Assembly: GCF_020360975.1 (NCBI RefSeq) | Contig: NW_025408675.1 | Span: forward strand, 1,550,001 to 1,614,000 | Length of the DNA stretch: 64,000 bases | Reading direction: 5' to 3' | Source: Hirsutella rhossiliensis | Taxonomy: Eukaryota > Ascomycota > Sordariomycetes > Hypocreales > Ophiocordycipitaceae | Shown here: positions 25,615 to 34,933 of the stretch, piece by piece | Numbering within the stretch: the first letter of the stretch is position 1 | Layout: each line of letters begins with the position of its first letter | Translations under genes and position numbers: made by a program | The notes under the pieces: generated by a model | The model's database searches: none | Told to the model about the DNA's origin: nothing | What the model saw: the letters and a program-made list of their open reading frames with translations, nothing else

Positions 25615-25871
25615 TATAAGAGCGCTACTAGGAGGTACGGGCTAATAAAGCACTTAGGTACGTAGTACTAATATATCGGTAGGGTATCGGCAGGGAATCG
25701 TGCCTACCCCGCTTATATATTATAGACTACTCGCTACTCCGATAAAAGAGGAGAAATCCCTCTTCTCGTAAGCTTTAGTCTTACGATAAGGAGAATATAA
25801 TATATATAGCGTAGTATCTCTAGCTATCTCTACTACCTAACTAATTATACCGTGATACGTGTTCCCTTATA
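25615..25871 (+). repeat. Solo LTR of Gypsy family E (257 bp)
   Basis: It aligns end to end with the Gypsy E LTRs (32,407-32,663 and 46,279-46,535), all exactly 257 bp. It starts TATAAGAGCG and ends TTCCCTTATA. The duplication CTATA is perfect on both sides (25,610-25,614 and 25,872-25,876), so this is a genuine separate insertion reduced to one LTR by recombination. Confidence 0.92.
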
Positions 25872-25939
25872 CTATAGTACCTAAGCTACTTAAAGGGATG
25901 CCTTACTATACCCTCCTTTATAAGGAAGGTTATAAATAT

Positions 25940-26300
25940 AACTTATAACTACTAGTTAAATAGTAAGAGTAGGTTATATAACCTTATTAATTATAAGTTC
26001 GACTCCCCTTAAGGTAAAAGAGTAGGTTATATAACTACGCCCTAAGGCAGGCGCGGGCAATAAACTTAGGGACCTAAGGGGAGAGAAAATAAGGGGCTTC
26101 TCCTTATATCCTCTCCCCTAAGTCCTAGCTTTTACCTTTTTATATATACTATTCTTTTTACCTAGCCCTATAATAGCTATATCCCTTATAAGAGGGGTTA
26201 ATAATAATAGCCTTTAACTACTAAGTTAAGTAGTAAGAGTAAGTTATATAACCCTAATTAACTAATATTCGAACCCTCCTTAGGTAAGAGGGGGCGGCTA
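25940..26300 (+). repeat. Paired tRNA-like (SINE-like?) RIPed repeats
   Basis: Two similar units, about 25,945-26,005 and 26,212-26,285, share an A-box-like TAGTTAAATAGTAAGAG or TTAAGTAGTAAGAG, then GTTATATAACC, then a B-box-like AGTTCGACTCC or ATTCGAACCC. A third partial GAGTAGGTTATATAAC lies near 26,016. The spacing resembles RNA polymerase III promoters of tRNA-derived SINEs, but the anticodon stem does not fold with a normal seven-base loop, so these are not functional tRNA genes. Between them is an imperfect hairpin (CTAAGGGGAGAG near 26,075 against CTCTCCCCTAAG at 26,111). Confidence 0.35.
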
Positions 26301-26384
26301 GTACGACGTACCTATATAGTACGGAGTACTAGCCGCCGAATAAACTTCCCTTTTACTATATTTACCTTCCCTTTTTTATAGGAT

Positions 26385-26764
26385 ATAATTAGGAGCCTCC
26401 CTTATTTTTAGATAACCTCCTTAAATAGATAATAAAGTAGCTGAATTTAATATCGGAATAGCTTTATATTTATTAGACCGAACGCTCCTCTACCTATTAC
26501 CCTACTATCTAGAAGCTAGGGTAGTAAGGGGGTATATTAAGGAGAGTAGGTATAAGAGGCTATAGTTATACCTAATAGACCTAATAGTTATATATAAGGA
26601 AGCCTGCCTAACTAATATAACTCCCTTAGCCTAAGGATATTATATAAGCCTAACTTAGGTATAGGAATATCTTAATGCCCTCTTTTAGCTAGCTATATAT
26701 AGTCACTATACCTATATAAGCCCCTCCCTTATCCTAATAGATAGACTAAGATATATATTACTAA
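26385..26764 (+). pseudogene. RIPed reading-frame fragment abutting the island; unknown
   Basis: In one plus-strand frame a coherent sequence can be read with few TAA/TAG stops: segments such as ALYLLDRTLLYLLPYYLEAR (about 26,458-26,517) and VQEYLNALFQLAIYSHYTYI (about 26,659-26,720). Composition changes to balanced DNA within a few tens of bases of its right end, so it is either truncated at the island border or ends there. No family recognised. Confidence 0.35.
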
Positions 26765-27283
26765 ATTCACCTTTCTATGCCCCTATTTCTTCTACCATGC
26801 TCTCAAGCCCCTGCTTGAGACTAACTATACAGCCATCGCGATTATGGAAAATGGCTCTTGCAGGCATCGTTGACGCTATTACGGGCGTTGAGTGCTTGCC
26901 CCGAGGACTCGTCAGACGTTACAGACGACTCCGAGGCCGTTGCCCGCTTCGAGGTTAGGCAGGAATACCGTCTTCAATACGGCGAGCCCTGTAGCTCAGG
27001 GGCCAAAACAGCGTTAAGGAAGGCTCCCATCACGGCTGGGTAATAGAGCTAAGCCGTCACGATGTTATACGACAAGGAGAAAGCTGCCGGTGCCGTGTTG
27101 AGAGCCGATGCATCGCAGAAACGCCTCCCTAATGGCCTCAGAAAACGGCCTCGCGTGGCATAATTCGCGCAGCCCCAAGACTGTATCAATTTATAATAGC
27201 GGGTTTCCACTGTGCTGCTATATGCCTTTCGGATTCGAGAAACGGATTGTGGTGAGGAAACTTGCCGCTGCAACTTGCCTCGT
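26765..27283. other. Balanced-composition DNA 3' of the monooxygenase gene
   Basis: CpA and TpG reappear here, marking the left edge of the un-RIPed island. Short open frames exist, but none has a credible start, length or composition. Part of it is probably the 3' untranslated region of the minus-strand monooxygenase gene. Confidence 0.55.
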
Positions 27284-29132
27284 CTACTCTTTCTTTCCGC
27301 ACCTATCGGCCAATGCCTCAGCGTTCCTATTCACCTTCTCGATGCAACCCCTGGCGTCTTTCCATGGCAGCCTGCCTCGGCTGATATCAAATAGCCGATA
27401 GACAGCCGGTACATCGATCCCGTCCATCAACAGGCTGTACAGTCTCATGTCGCTCCACCAGAACTTCCATGCTTCCCATCCCCAACTCCCCAGCCTTTCT
27501 GTGACTGCCGTGCCGGCCGCTTGATTCATCCACTCATACACGGACTTATGGTTGATTCGAAACCCCAGGTGAGGAACCGGCCTCAGTCGTAGCATGCTCA
27601 CTACGAAGTTGTAGTGCGCATCAATGTCTGCTTTCATCTCCCCTGCACAAGGTAACAAGTAGTTCCCAGACCAGACGCTGGCCAGCGCCATTGTGGCAAG
27701 GTCGTTGAACGCCAATATCGGCTTCATCGCAAAGAGGTGGCCGAGTACTGCCAGCGACTCGGGATATCGTTCCGACAATATGCCCTGGTATAGACGCGGA
27801 AACGGGTCTTGCGGGTTGTAGAAAAGCGCCGAATTTAGTCTTTCATATCGATCCGGCGCATAAGCTGGATCTGCTGGGTAGCCGGGACCCTGAATAATGG
27901 ACAAATCATAATGATAACCCGAACAGAAAATGATGGCATCCAGGTTCGTCATCTCTGCGCCATCCGTAAAAGTTACTGAACGAGCATCAGTAACCTCCTT
28001 GATCCCGTGGAATATCTCAACGCCTTCGCCCTTGAGACATGTTGGCAGATCATCCGAGAAAATGGGCTGGCGGTGGAAAAGGCCGTCCGCGACTCGTGGG
28101 GAAAGGAACGATTCGTGCGACTTCAGCCAGGGAAACGCCATGTTTTGAACAAGACGCATGATTTTGCCCATCAGAGAGCTGACGATGCGTGGGGATAGGG
28201 CTGCGGCGGAACGGAGAATAGTGCTCGACCGACGGGTGAGCCGGTGATCAAACGCGCGACCCCTAAACATGCGAGGTAGCTATGGCCGTTAGCATACACC
28301 TGACGACATAAGTGGAGGCAGTTGGGAGTGATTACGACGCAGTACTGGCTTCTATGGCTGAGATGGAGCTTCTGAACCCCGGCCCTTTTCAAGGCGCAAA
28401 CAGCGTCGGCGCCCGTGGAGCCGATGCCGACGACGAGGACATTATTTCCTGTGAACCGACCTGGATTCTTGAGTTCACGGGAATGAACGATCTCGCCAGA
28501 AAACTTGTCGATTCCCTTGACTGTCGGTTGGTTCCTGGAGCTAAGCATGCCGGTGGCGACGACGATGCGATCAAACTGCCTGATGTCGTCCTTGCCGGAT
28601 CTAGTGCTCTTAAGATGAACGAGCCAGGTGTTGTCGGTATCGTCACGCCGAACGCAAGAAACGACCGTACAGAGTTCTATGTGCCGCAAAAGATCAAAAT
28701 GCTCGACGTATCCCTCGAGATAACTCTGGAGCTGGCTCGCGGTAGGATGAGTCGGATACTCTAATTCAAGTCTGTAAGCCGTCTTGACTAGATGTGGACA
28801 GCTCTACGTAGAAACCCACCATCGGGCATGGGGAAATCCGTAAACGAGGTCTATGAGATCGGCACTGTAAATTGCGCCAAAGGATCTGGACATGTGCAAG
28901 TGAATAGACTCACGGTCTCTTTGGAAGTGTTCATCACGGTTTCAACGAGTGCGGAAACCTGCCTCGGGTCCTGGGAGACATGCCACAGCCCGCCAAAGTA
29001 TTCGTTGCGCTCGAAAGCCGTGACCTTGAGGCCCTGTTCTCGGAGATTCTTGATGGCGACGAGACCGAGGGCCCCAGCCCCAATGACGCAAACCCGGTCT
29101 CCAACCTGACCTCTTGGGGCATGCGACGTCAT
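27284..29132 (-). CDS. Flavin-containing monooxygenase, four exons, intact
   Basis: A class B flavin monooxygenase: it uses FAD and NADPH to insert one oxygen atom into a substrate. Exons on the minus strand are 29,132-28,914, 28,850-28,820, 28,760-28,336 and 28,279-27,284, giving about 556 residues. The introns (63, 59 and 56 nt) are GT-AG. The first starts GTGAGT, the second GTGGGT, and the third has GCTAAC shortly before its AG. Splicing restores the conserved NTSKET-TSFTDFPMPDE-YPTHP stretch and SQYCV-LPRMFRGRAFDH. Motifs: FAD-binding GAGALG (residues 18-23), ATG (152-154), the FMO signature FSGEIVH (170-176; the usual aromatic four residues on is Leu) and NADPH-binding GIGSTG (195-200), then FCSGYHYD in the last exon. 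The Baeyer-Villiger signature is absent. No signal peptide is evident. Its terpene-cyclase-like neighbour suggests a role in tailoring a secondary metabolite; the substrate is unknown. Confidence 0.92.
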
Positions 29133-30106
29133 TTCTCGAGAGTGGCGGTTTCAGTGAGGATGGAAGCGACTGGGAAGAAGAAGTCAAACCCCAATTGCTG
29201 TCAGAAAAGCTTTCATGTTGCCATAGAGTGGGTGGATGAGACCTTGATACCGGTACGGGGGGGAGGGTTTAATAATACACACCTCGGTTTGCGGTATCTG
29301 TCAGAACTCAAATCACCTTAACCTGTACGCCGCATATAGACGAATAACATTCAATGTGCATTCGTATCCGAAGTACTTCGTCCGAAGTAGCGACTGGTTG
29401 ATACGTTGTTGCCTTGGGCACATACAGTACATATATGTAGGAGGGGGCTCGCCCTGTAGGAGGTCCCTTCGCTTCTTATATGGATATATATGTATGCGTC
29501 TTTGAGAGCATGTACAGAGTATGTACATAAATCTCATGAATCCAAGGTAATGACGTGGCATTCTAGTACTGTATGGGAGTTAATCACATGCAAGCCAAGC
29601 CGATAGATTCTGCCGTATCACTGCCCATTGGGCACAAAGCCCACTAGATACAACGGCTGGGCCTCAAGGTACATAAGCTGACTGGCAGGGATTGCTGGCA
29701 TCCCGGTCACGCGCTGCAGGGTGGTTACCTTGAGGAGTCAACTTACTGTACTTTCAGGCTCAAACTTGGTAGTATTGATGTCGTAGAATGATGCCTCGGC
29801 ACGATAAGAGGGGCGTCTAGGCTCCTTAGGGTCTCTGGGATGGGCAGGGCGAGCCGAGAAGTGGTTTGCGGCTGAGATGCGTTTTCCCCTATCCAGCCTC
29901 ATAGGGCAGAAACCTCATAGGACAGACGGTAAGTTCATGTAAAATTCAGATCGATCAAGTCAAACCATGCCACCCCACATTATTCGTACATGTATCGAGT
30001 TGATTTGTCTTAATATCGTTTGCAACCCTGGGCCTAGCCAATCAATCTCTCAAAGAGAGCCTCTCATCGACTTGACGCCGCCCTGCATCGGCGTTGACAC
30101 GTGAAA
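29133..30106. promoter_or_regulatory. Intergenic region: promoter of the monooxygenase, 3' flank of the cyclase-like gene
   Basis: 974 bp of balanced-composition DNA between two minus-strand genes, so it should hold the monooxygenase promoter and the neighbour's terminator. Visible sites are the CGAAG element described separately, a TGACGT core (bZIP-type) near 29,551, and AT-rich TATATATG stretches near 29,433 and 29,487. No open frame here is convincing. Confidence 0.55.
29367..29389. promoter_or_regulatory. 12-bp palindrome within a direct repeat upstream of the monooxygenase
   Basis: CGAAGTACTTCG (29,369-29,380) is a perfect palindrome. It overlaps a direct repeat of TCCGAAGTA (29,367-29,375 and 29,381-29,389) with a 14-bp period. 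It lies about 235 bp upstream of the start codon, in a region not otherwise repetitive, and is a candidate binding site for a pathway regulator. Confidence 0.45.
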
Positions 30107-31908
30107 TCAGTGAGAGCGGTCGTTGGAAATGCGGTCGGGTTGAGCCTCAATCAGACTGCCGACACCCATGGCAAAGTAAAGCCCCGACCACCAATCTTCC
30201 ATGACGAGGGCGGCAATGGCTCGGCCATATAGACGGCTGAAGTCGTGCGTGTGCCCAGATCGCATGATGTCGGCGAAGTGTGCGCAGTAGTGACGGTCCA
30301 TGTGGCTCAAGAAGGTGCCACTGTCCATCTCTCCGCGGCGCAGGAGAAGGGGAAGGATGATCTGGTAGTTGACGACAGTTGCCGGGAGCAAACCAGAGTC
30401 AACGGCGTCGCAGACGGCTGTGTGGAGCATGACGGAGCCCGTGTATTCGGTTCCGGCGACGTGGACCTTGTAGGGATGGCTTCGACGAGGAACGGGAAGC
30501 ACCTTGGCGTCGTCAGGGATGTGCCTCGGGATCAGGTCAGGGGTGTAGCAGTCGGCGAGGTCGGCCATGTTGTAGAGATCCAACGACTGCACGCTCGAGC
30601 ACAGGTCATGGGCTAGCGAGTAATACCGCCACACGTCCTGACGGTGGTTGCACAGCTCCCATATGCATGCCCCAACAATGGTCATGCAACCTACATGGCG
30701 TTGTTCCGAGATGAAGTTGGCGTTGAGCATCCACAAGGTCCGCTCATAGCAGATCAGCAGGTCACCCATGGCCAGGGATCCGCGGGTCAGGGCCAAGACG
30801 GACTGACTGCACTCCTGGTAGCGCAGATCAGGCCCGATGTCGACCCAGTCGTTGACCAGCCCGGACAGCATCAAGTCGTCACGCCCGGAGACTCGTTCGG
30901 CAAACGACAGGTAGTGCGCGAAGCCGCCCGCGTCGACAGCCTTGAAGTCGCGCCAGGTATCCCGTTCGACATGGACCCAGGAGGTCAGCCCGTCGGTCGT
31001 CTGGTTGCGCATCGAGGCCTCGTGTGTGCGCTTGAGGTCGAAGAAGGTCATGTCGCAGAGCATGTGCGACCTGCGAACCTTGAGCTCGTCTGACAGGTTT
31101 GGCATGTCCCACAGGGCCATCACTTTCTGCATCAGGGGCGACGGAGACGGGCTCCCGTCGACGGCCTTGTCGACATTGTATTCGAAAAAATAGGAGTAGT
31201 CCAATATGCAAAGATAATCCAGGCGCCAGTCGTCAAAGTCGTGTAGCAGCAAGGCCATCCACCAGGACCCGAGGAAGACAGGATAGGCCGCGACACCGGT
31301 CAAGCCGAACTCGTCTATGACCTCGGCACAGGCGGGCGAAGGGCAAGCAACGACCTTTGACTTGGTACTGCGGCTGCCGTTGGCTCCCGCCCGTGCTCGG
31401 CGAAGCATGGCCCCACGGCATCGTCTCCGACAGTGACTTGTTGTGCCCAAACCCGCCGGCTGCGCTTTTCCGACAGCGACTTAGGGTCAGCCCTCGCTTG
31501 AATAATCTCTCGAAGTAGACCGAGTCCATTCTCCGTCATCTCAGCCAAGTCCCGCGACCAGGCCCCGAACGGCCCGCTCTGCGCCTCTTGGGTGAGCAAT
31601 TGGCTGAGCCCGAGCGCCAGGGTGTAAGTGCGGCCGTCCCCGGTCTCAGTGAGCTCTCCCGTCCCGGAGAGTTTCTCCTTGATCCGGGAAATGTGTCTCG
31701 CCAACGGGCTATCGTCAGCGGATTTGCGGTTCCACAGCACCTCTAGCGGTGCCTTGGGCTGTCCACCCCATGCCGAGTGGACGCGTGCCGCCACGTCTGG
31801 GAGAGTCGCTTCTTCGGTATCTTTTGTGGTTGGGGAAGCCGCAAAATAGCGTGATAGCTTGGCAAAAGGCCGGGGCATAACCGAGGAAAGCGAGGTATAA
31901 AATGACAT
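30107..31908 (-). CDS. Class I terpene-cyclase-like protein, probably two exons
   Basis: Exon 1 runs from 31,908 and exon 2 is 31,321-30,107. A frame change needs an intron ending at 31,322 (CCGAG acceptor); donors at 31,437 (116 nt) or 31,368 (47 nt) both restore the frame, giving about 561 or 584 residues. I recognise no named family. Spacing nevertheless fits class I terpene cyclases (561-residue numbering): HDFDDWRLD with D187, D188 and D192, then about 127 residues on NDWVDIGPD (N314, D318, D322, where NDxxSxxxE is usual), then WRYY (R389, Y390) about 75 residues later. Trichodiene synthase has gaps of about 125 and 79. Such enzymes bind Mg and ionise prenyl diphosphates. The protein is longer than usual, with extensions at both ends. 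Expected in the cytosol; no signal peptide seen. The neighbouring oxygenase supports a terpenoid role. Confidence 0.65.
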
Positions 31909-31995
31909 GTTTTCGAGCGGGGAAAAAAAGGGTTAGAGAAACGATTGGGTATCCCTCGCCTGCAACGGCTAGTAAGTTCTAAAGACAGCACTCAG

Positions 31996-32011
31996 TCGGA
32001 AGCATTTCCGA
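31996..32011. promoter_or_regulatory. Inverted repeat TCGGAA-N4-TTCCGA upstream of the cyclase-like gene
   Basis: A perfect 6-bp inverted repeat with a 4-bp spacer, 88-103 bp upstream of the start codon at 31,908. CGG half-sites in inverted orientation are typical targets of fungal Zn2Cys6 regulators, which often sit in secondary-metabolite clusters; no such regulator gene is seen in this window. Confidence 0.5.
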
Positions 32012-32079
32012 GGGCGTCACCTGAGAGCGTTGAGGTGGTTCGAGAGAAAAGAAGATTATTACGGCATATACTGCTCCTA

Positions 32080-32290
32080 GCGGTGTATATAAATATATAT
32101 ATATCTAGGCCCTGACTAGAGAGCATACACATATAGATAGGGAGCATATAAAATAAGTAGGACCGTATAATTAGGTATGTATATTCCCCGCGCCTATATA
32201 GTAGACTCTTTAACGTATATATTACTCTTTAACGTATATATCGTAAAGTAAAGCTATTTGTATATAGGCAGGCTGCTTACGTTATATATA
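32080..32290. repeat. Island right border: TA-rich tracts and a tandem 17-mer
   Basis: Composition shifts from balanced to AT-rich here. ACTCTTTAACGTATATA occurs twice in tandem (32,205-32,221 and 32,224-32,240). TA runs lie near 32,085-32,103 and 32,284-32,298. No gene is supported. Confidence 0.6.
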
Positions 32291-32299
32291 TATATATAG

Positions 32300-32401
32300 A
32301 GCTTAAGACTTAAAGATACGTTATTTCGTCGAATTAAGCCCTGCCCGCCCTGCCCGCCCTAATAGGCCCGCCGGCGGCGGTCTAGCCGCGCTATAAAGCG
32401 T
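32300..32401 (-). pseudogene. Possible 3' end of the reading frame split by Gypsy E
   Basis: Once Gypsy E and one copy of its ATATC duplication are removed, the minus-strand frame at 46,541-47,324 continues here without a break for about 25 codons (SAARPPPAGLLGRAGRAG...) before in-frame TAA codons. The GC-rich CCCGCCCTG tandem at 32,343-32,360 gives the Gly-Arg-Ala repeat. This is an inferred join. Confidence 0.35.
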
Positions 32402-32406
32402 ATATC

Positions 32407-32663
32407 TATGAGAGCGCTACTAGGAGGTACGGGCTGATAAAGCACTCGGGTACGTAGTACCAATATATCGGCAGGGTATCGGCAGGGAATCGTGCCTACC
32501 CCGCTCGCATGTTATAGACTACTCGCTACTCCGACTAAAGAGGAGAAATCCCTCTTCTCGTAAGCTTTAGTCTTACGACGAGGAGAACATAATATATATA
32601 GCGTAGTACCTTTAGCTATCTCTACTACCTAACTAATTATACTATAATACGTATTCCCTTATA
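32407..32663 (+). repeat. Gypsy E 5' LTR (257 bp)
   Basis: Less RIPed than its 3' partner: it keeps GGTACGGGCTGATAAAG and several CpA sites, which may reflect its closeness to the gene island. Confidence 0.92.
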
Positions 32664-34464
32664 ATTTCTAAAGCTTCCCTTTTTAGTTACTTAGTAGAGA
32701 TAGCTACTTAGAGAAGACTATATAACGCTCCTATAGCGCGACGTAGTAGTTAACTAGTCGAGGCCTCTTTATTACGTATATTAAGTATCTACTTAAGAGA
32801 TAAAGAATAGGAAGATATATCCTCGGAATAGACCCCTACTATAGACGGCGTTATAACTATATTAAAGATATCGCTACCTATAGGTATAAGATAACTATCT
32901 CGTAAGGAAAAGCTTATAGCCCTATAAGCGCGCGTTAAGGAGCTAGAGGAGACGAAACGCCTATAAGATCGCGTTATATAATTAGAGGAGGAAATTACTA
33001 AACGCGCTAGTACTATCGCTATCCGTTTAGGGAAGCGTCGATAGTCCTACTCCCTTAAATTAGACGGTAGTCGCGGTAGTAAGGTTAAGATTAAAAATAT
33101 CGCTTAATTATCTTAACCTACTAATATATAGAAATATCTAAACTAAACTTACGATTTAAAGGACGCTTTTAAGGTAGCGCCTAGACGTTTTCGTTATAAT
33201 AAAACGAAGATCTTTTACGTAGTAGATTATATATATAGCGACTATAAAGCGAGATAGCGCCGATACTTTAAAGAATAGACGCCGATCGACTAGACTAAAT
33301 ATAGTATAGATTAGGTATACTTTAAAGAATAGATACTTATTTTAATTAAGGATACTATAAATAAGGAGAAACTATTAGCGACGTAATTAAAGGAGGCTCG
33401 CTAATAAGAAGGCTAGTCCCCCCTAGAGTTTAGCTTATACCTTAACTCCTTAAAGAGGTATTTTAAACGCTTATCGGAAAAGGCGTATACTCTTATATTT
33501 TTCGCTAAGCTAGAGCTATAACTTCGAGACTAAATTAACCTTTATTCGATACCTATTTATACTTACTAATAGGAAGAGCTTATATAAGTCGCCTAACGAT
33601 ATTAAGATACTACTATTAATAAGAGGCGATATATTAATACTACTTCTACCCTTAAAGGAACTAGGAATAGAAATAGTACTATACTCTAAGGTAGTATATA
33701 TAAGGGGAGGAATTAAAGAGGCTAATAAGCTAGGCCGAATCGTTAAGGAAATACTACTAATTCGACTAATAACTAGTAAGCTAGTAATATACTTACTAGG
33801 GGCTAAACTAAGGGACGTTATTAAGGAAGAGGATCTTTTACTCGATCGGGAATTATATATTTCTAATATAATAAGCTAGGATACCTATCTATAGAATATA
33901 CTAATTCTTTAAAGGTAGAAACCTTAGTAAAGACTCTTAGACTTAATACTATAAAATAAGGAAAAGGTAAGATATTAAGGTAAACGCCTCTCCCTTAGTA
34001 AACTTAATACTTATAGGATAGTTACTTAAAACTCCTATAACGATATTAAGGCGAAACCCTACTAAAGTCCCTATATACTTAGATACTTATAGTACTATTA
34101 ACCTTATAGATATATACTTTACCTAATAGTAAGGATTACTATAAGTAGCGCTATTATACCCTAAGTTATTAAGGCTTAATAATAGTAAGGTAAGGGAGTA
34201 TAGAGTATAGTTAGTGCCGCTTTAAATAATAGATATAAGGGGTATTAAAAAGATAATTACTTATTTTTATATTAGTACCGATAAGTTAACGCTAAACGAT
34301 TAAGTATTAATCCTTTTATTAGTTATTACCTTAAAGGATAAACGTATTTATATTATCCTATAGAAACGATAGTAGTAGTTTATATATTAACTAGGTAGCG
34401 AAACCCTATAAAATCCCTATAAATTCCTTTAAGAATATAAGAATAAGGTAAGGGTATATATAAT
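32664..34464 (+). pseudogene. Gypsy E gag and protease, RIPed
   Basis: Reading with stops ignored gives a gag-like protein: a charged helical start with LELEETKRL and KRASTIAIRLGKR, the capsid segment SPLEFSLYLNSLKRYFKRLSE (about 33,418-33,480), LRDQINLYSIP, and then a zinc-knuckle remnant (YNKLGYLSIEYT for ancestral C-KxGHxxxxC, about 33,866). The protease motif follows at about 34,080 (YLDTYSTINLID for DTGSTxN). Six-residue landmarks match Ty3/Gypsy order. Interrupted downstream by the Copia C insertion. Confidence 0.75.
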
Positions 34465-34933
34465 TGTCGCGAAGCGTGGCCTGATTTCGCAGTTCTCGGA
34501 GATATCCCTTGGCACGAGGGACCTAGGAAGCTGAAAAACAGGTTTTGAGGAAGGAGCTGAAAGGAGGTGCAGAGAGGAGGGTGGGGGCAAGAGGGGAAGC
34601 AGAAGTGGCGATGGCTTCCTATAGAGGTGGCGAGAGATAAGACGGATGTGCCGGCAACGGCTAGAAAGGAGGGGAAAAACCGGCAAAAAGCTCGGTAGTC
34701 GAAAGGACATTAGTGGCTTCTTTAAGCAGGATCTTCTTTGTTAATTAAGATGCTAGAAGGGTATAAAGAGGGGCGTTAGATAGAGGAAAGAAAGACAATC
34801 AAGGCAATACAACAATCACTCCCATGCCGCAATTGCTGCTCCCGCAAGAATCAAATCCCTCTGCCCTGCCTGTCTGACCCTTACTTCAATTTCACCTTCG
34901 TGCATTTTCATGCACTTCTCGCATCTCGCGAGA
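34465..34933 (+). repeat. Copia C copy 2, 5' LTR
   Basis: About 469 bp. Its 3' end, CATCTCGCGAGA, lacks a few bases (TCTT) present in the 3' LTR, the main structural difference between the two. Internal TTAATTAAG near 34,741 and a pyrimidine-poor middle are shared by all LTRs of the family. Confidence 0.94.

Noticed and set aside
25945..26005. Functional tRNA gene
   Set aside because: A-box and B-box resemble a tRNA but the anticodon stem cannot form with a seven-base loop and no acceptor stem pairs.
26858..27043. Open frame of 61 codons on the plus strand at the island's left edge
   Set aside because: No homology features, no good start context, and it lies in the probable 3' flank of the monooxygenase gene; likely a chance frame in balanced DNA.
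28851..28913. First monooxygenase intron ending at the TTTACAG acceptor (28,865)
   Set aside because: That acceptor gives a poor frame; using CTCATAG (28,851) yields TSFTDFPMPD, the conserved segment of the family, so the later AG is preferred.
28312..29321. Several plus-strand open frames of 105-150 codons across the monooxygenase
   Set aside because: They are antisense shadows of exons whose minus-strand reading has full monooxygenase motifs and precise splice sites.
30245..31193. Plus-strand open frames of 83-149 codons across the cyclase-like gene
   Set aside because: Antisense shadows of a long minus-strand exon; Val/Gly/Gln-rich composition typical of reversed coding sequence.
34429..34710. 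Minus-strand frame of 93 codons, repeated at 40,244-40,549
   Set aside because: It lies entirely within the two Copia C LTRs and appears twice only because the LTR does; not a gene.
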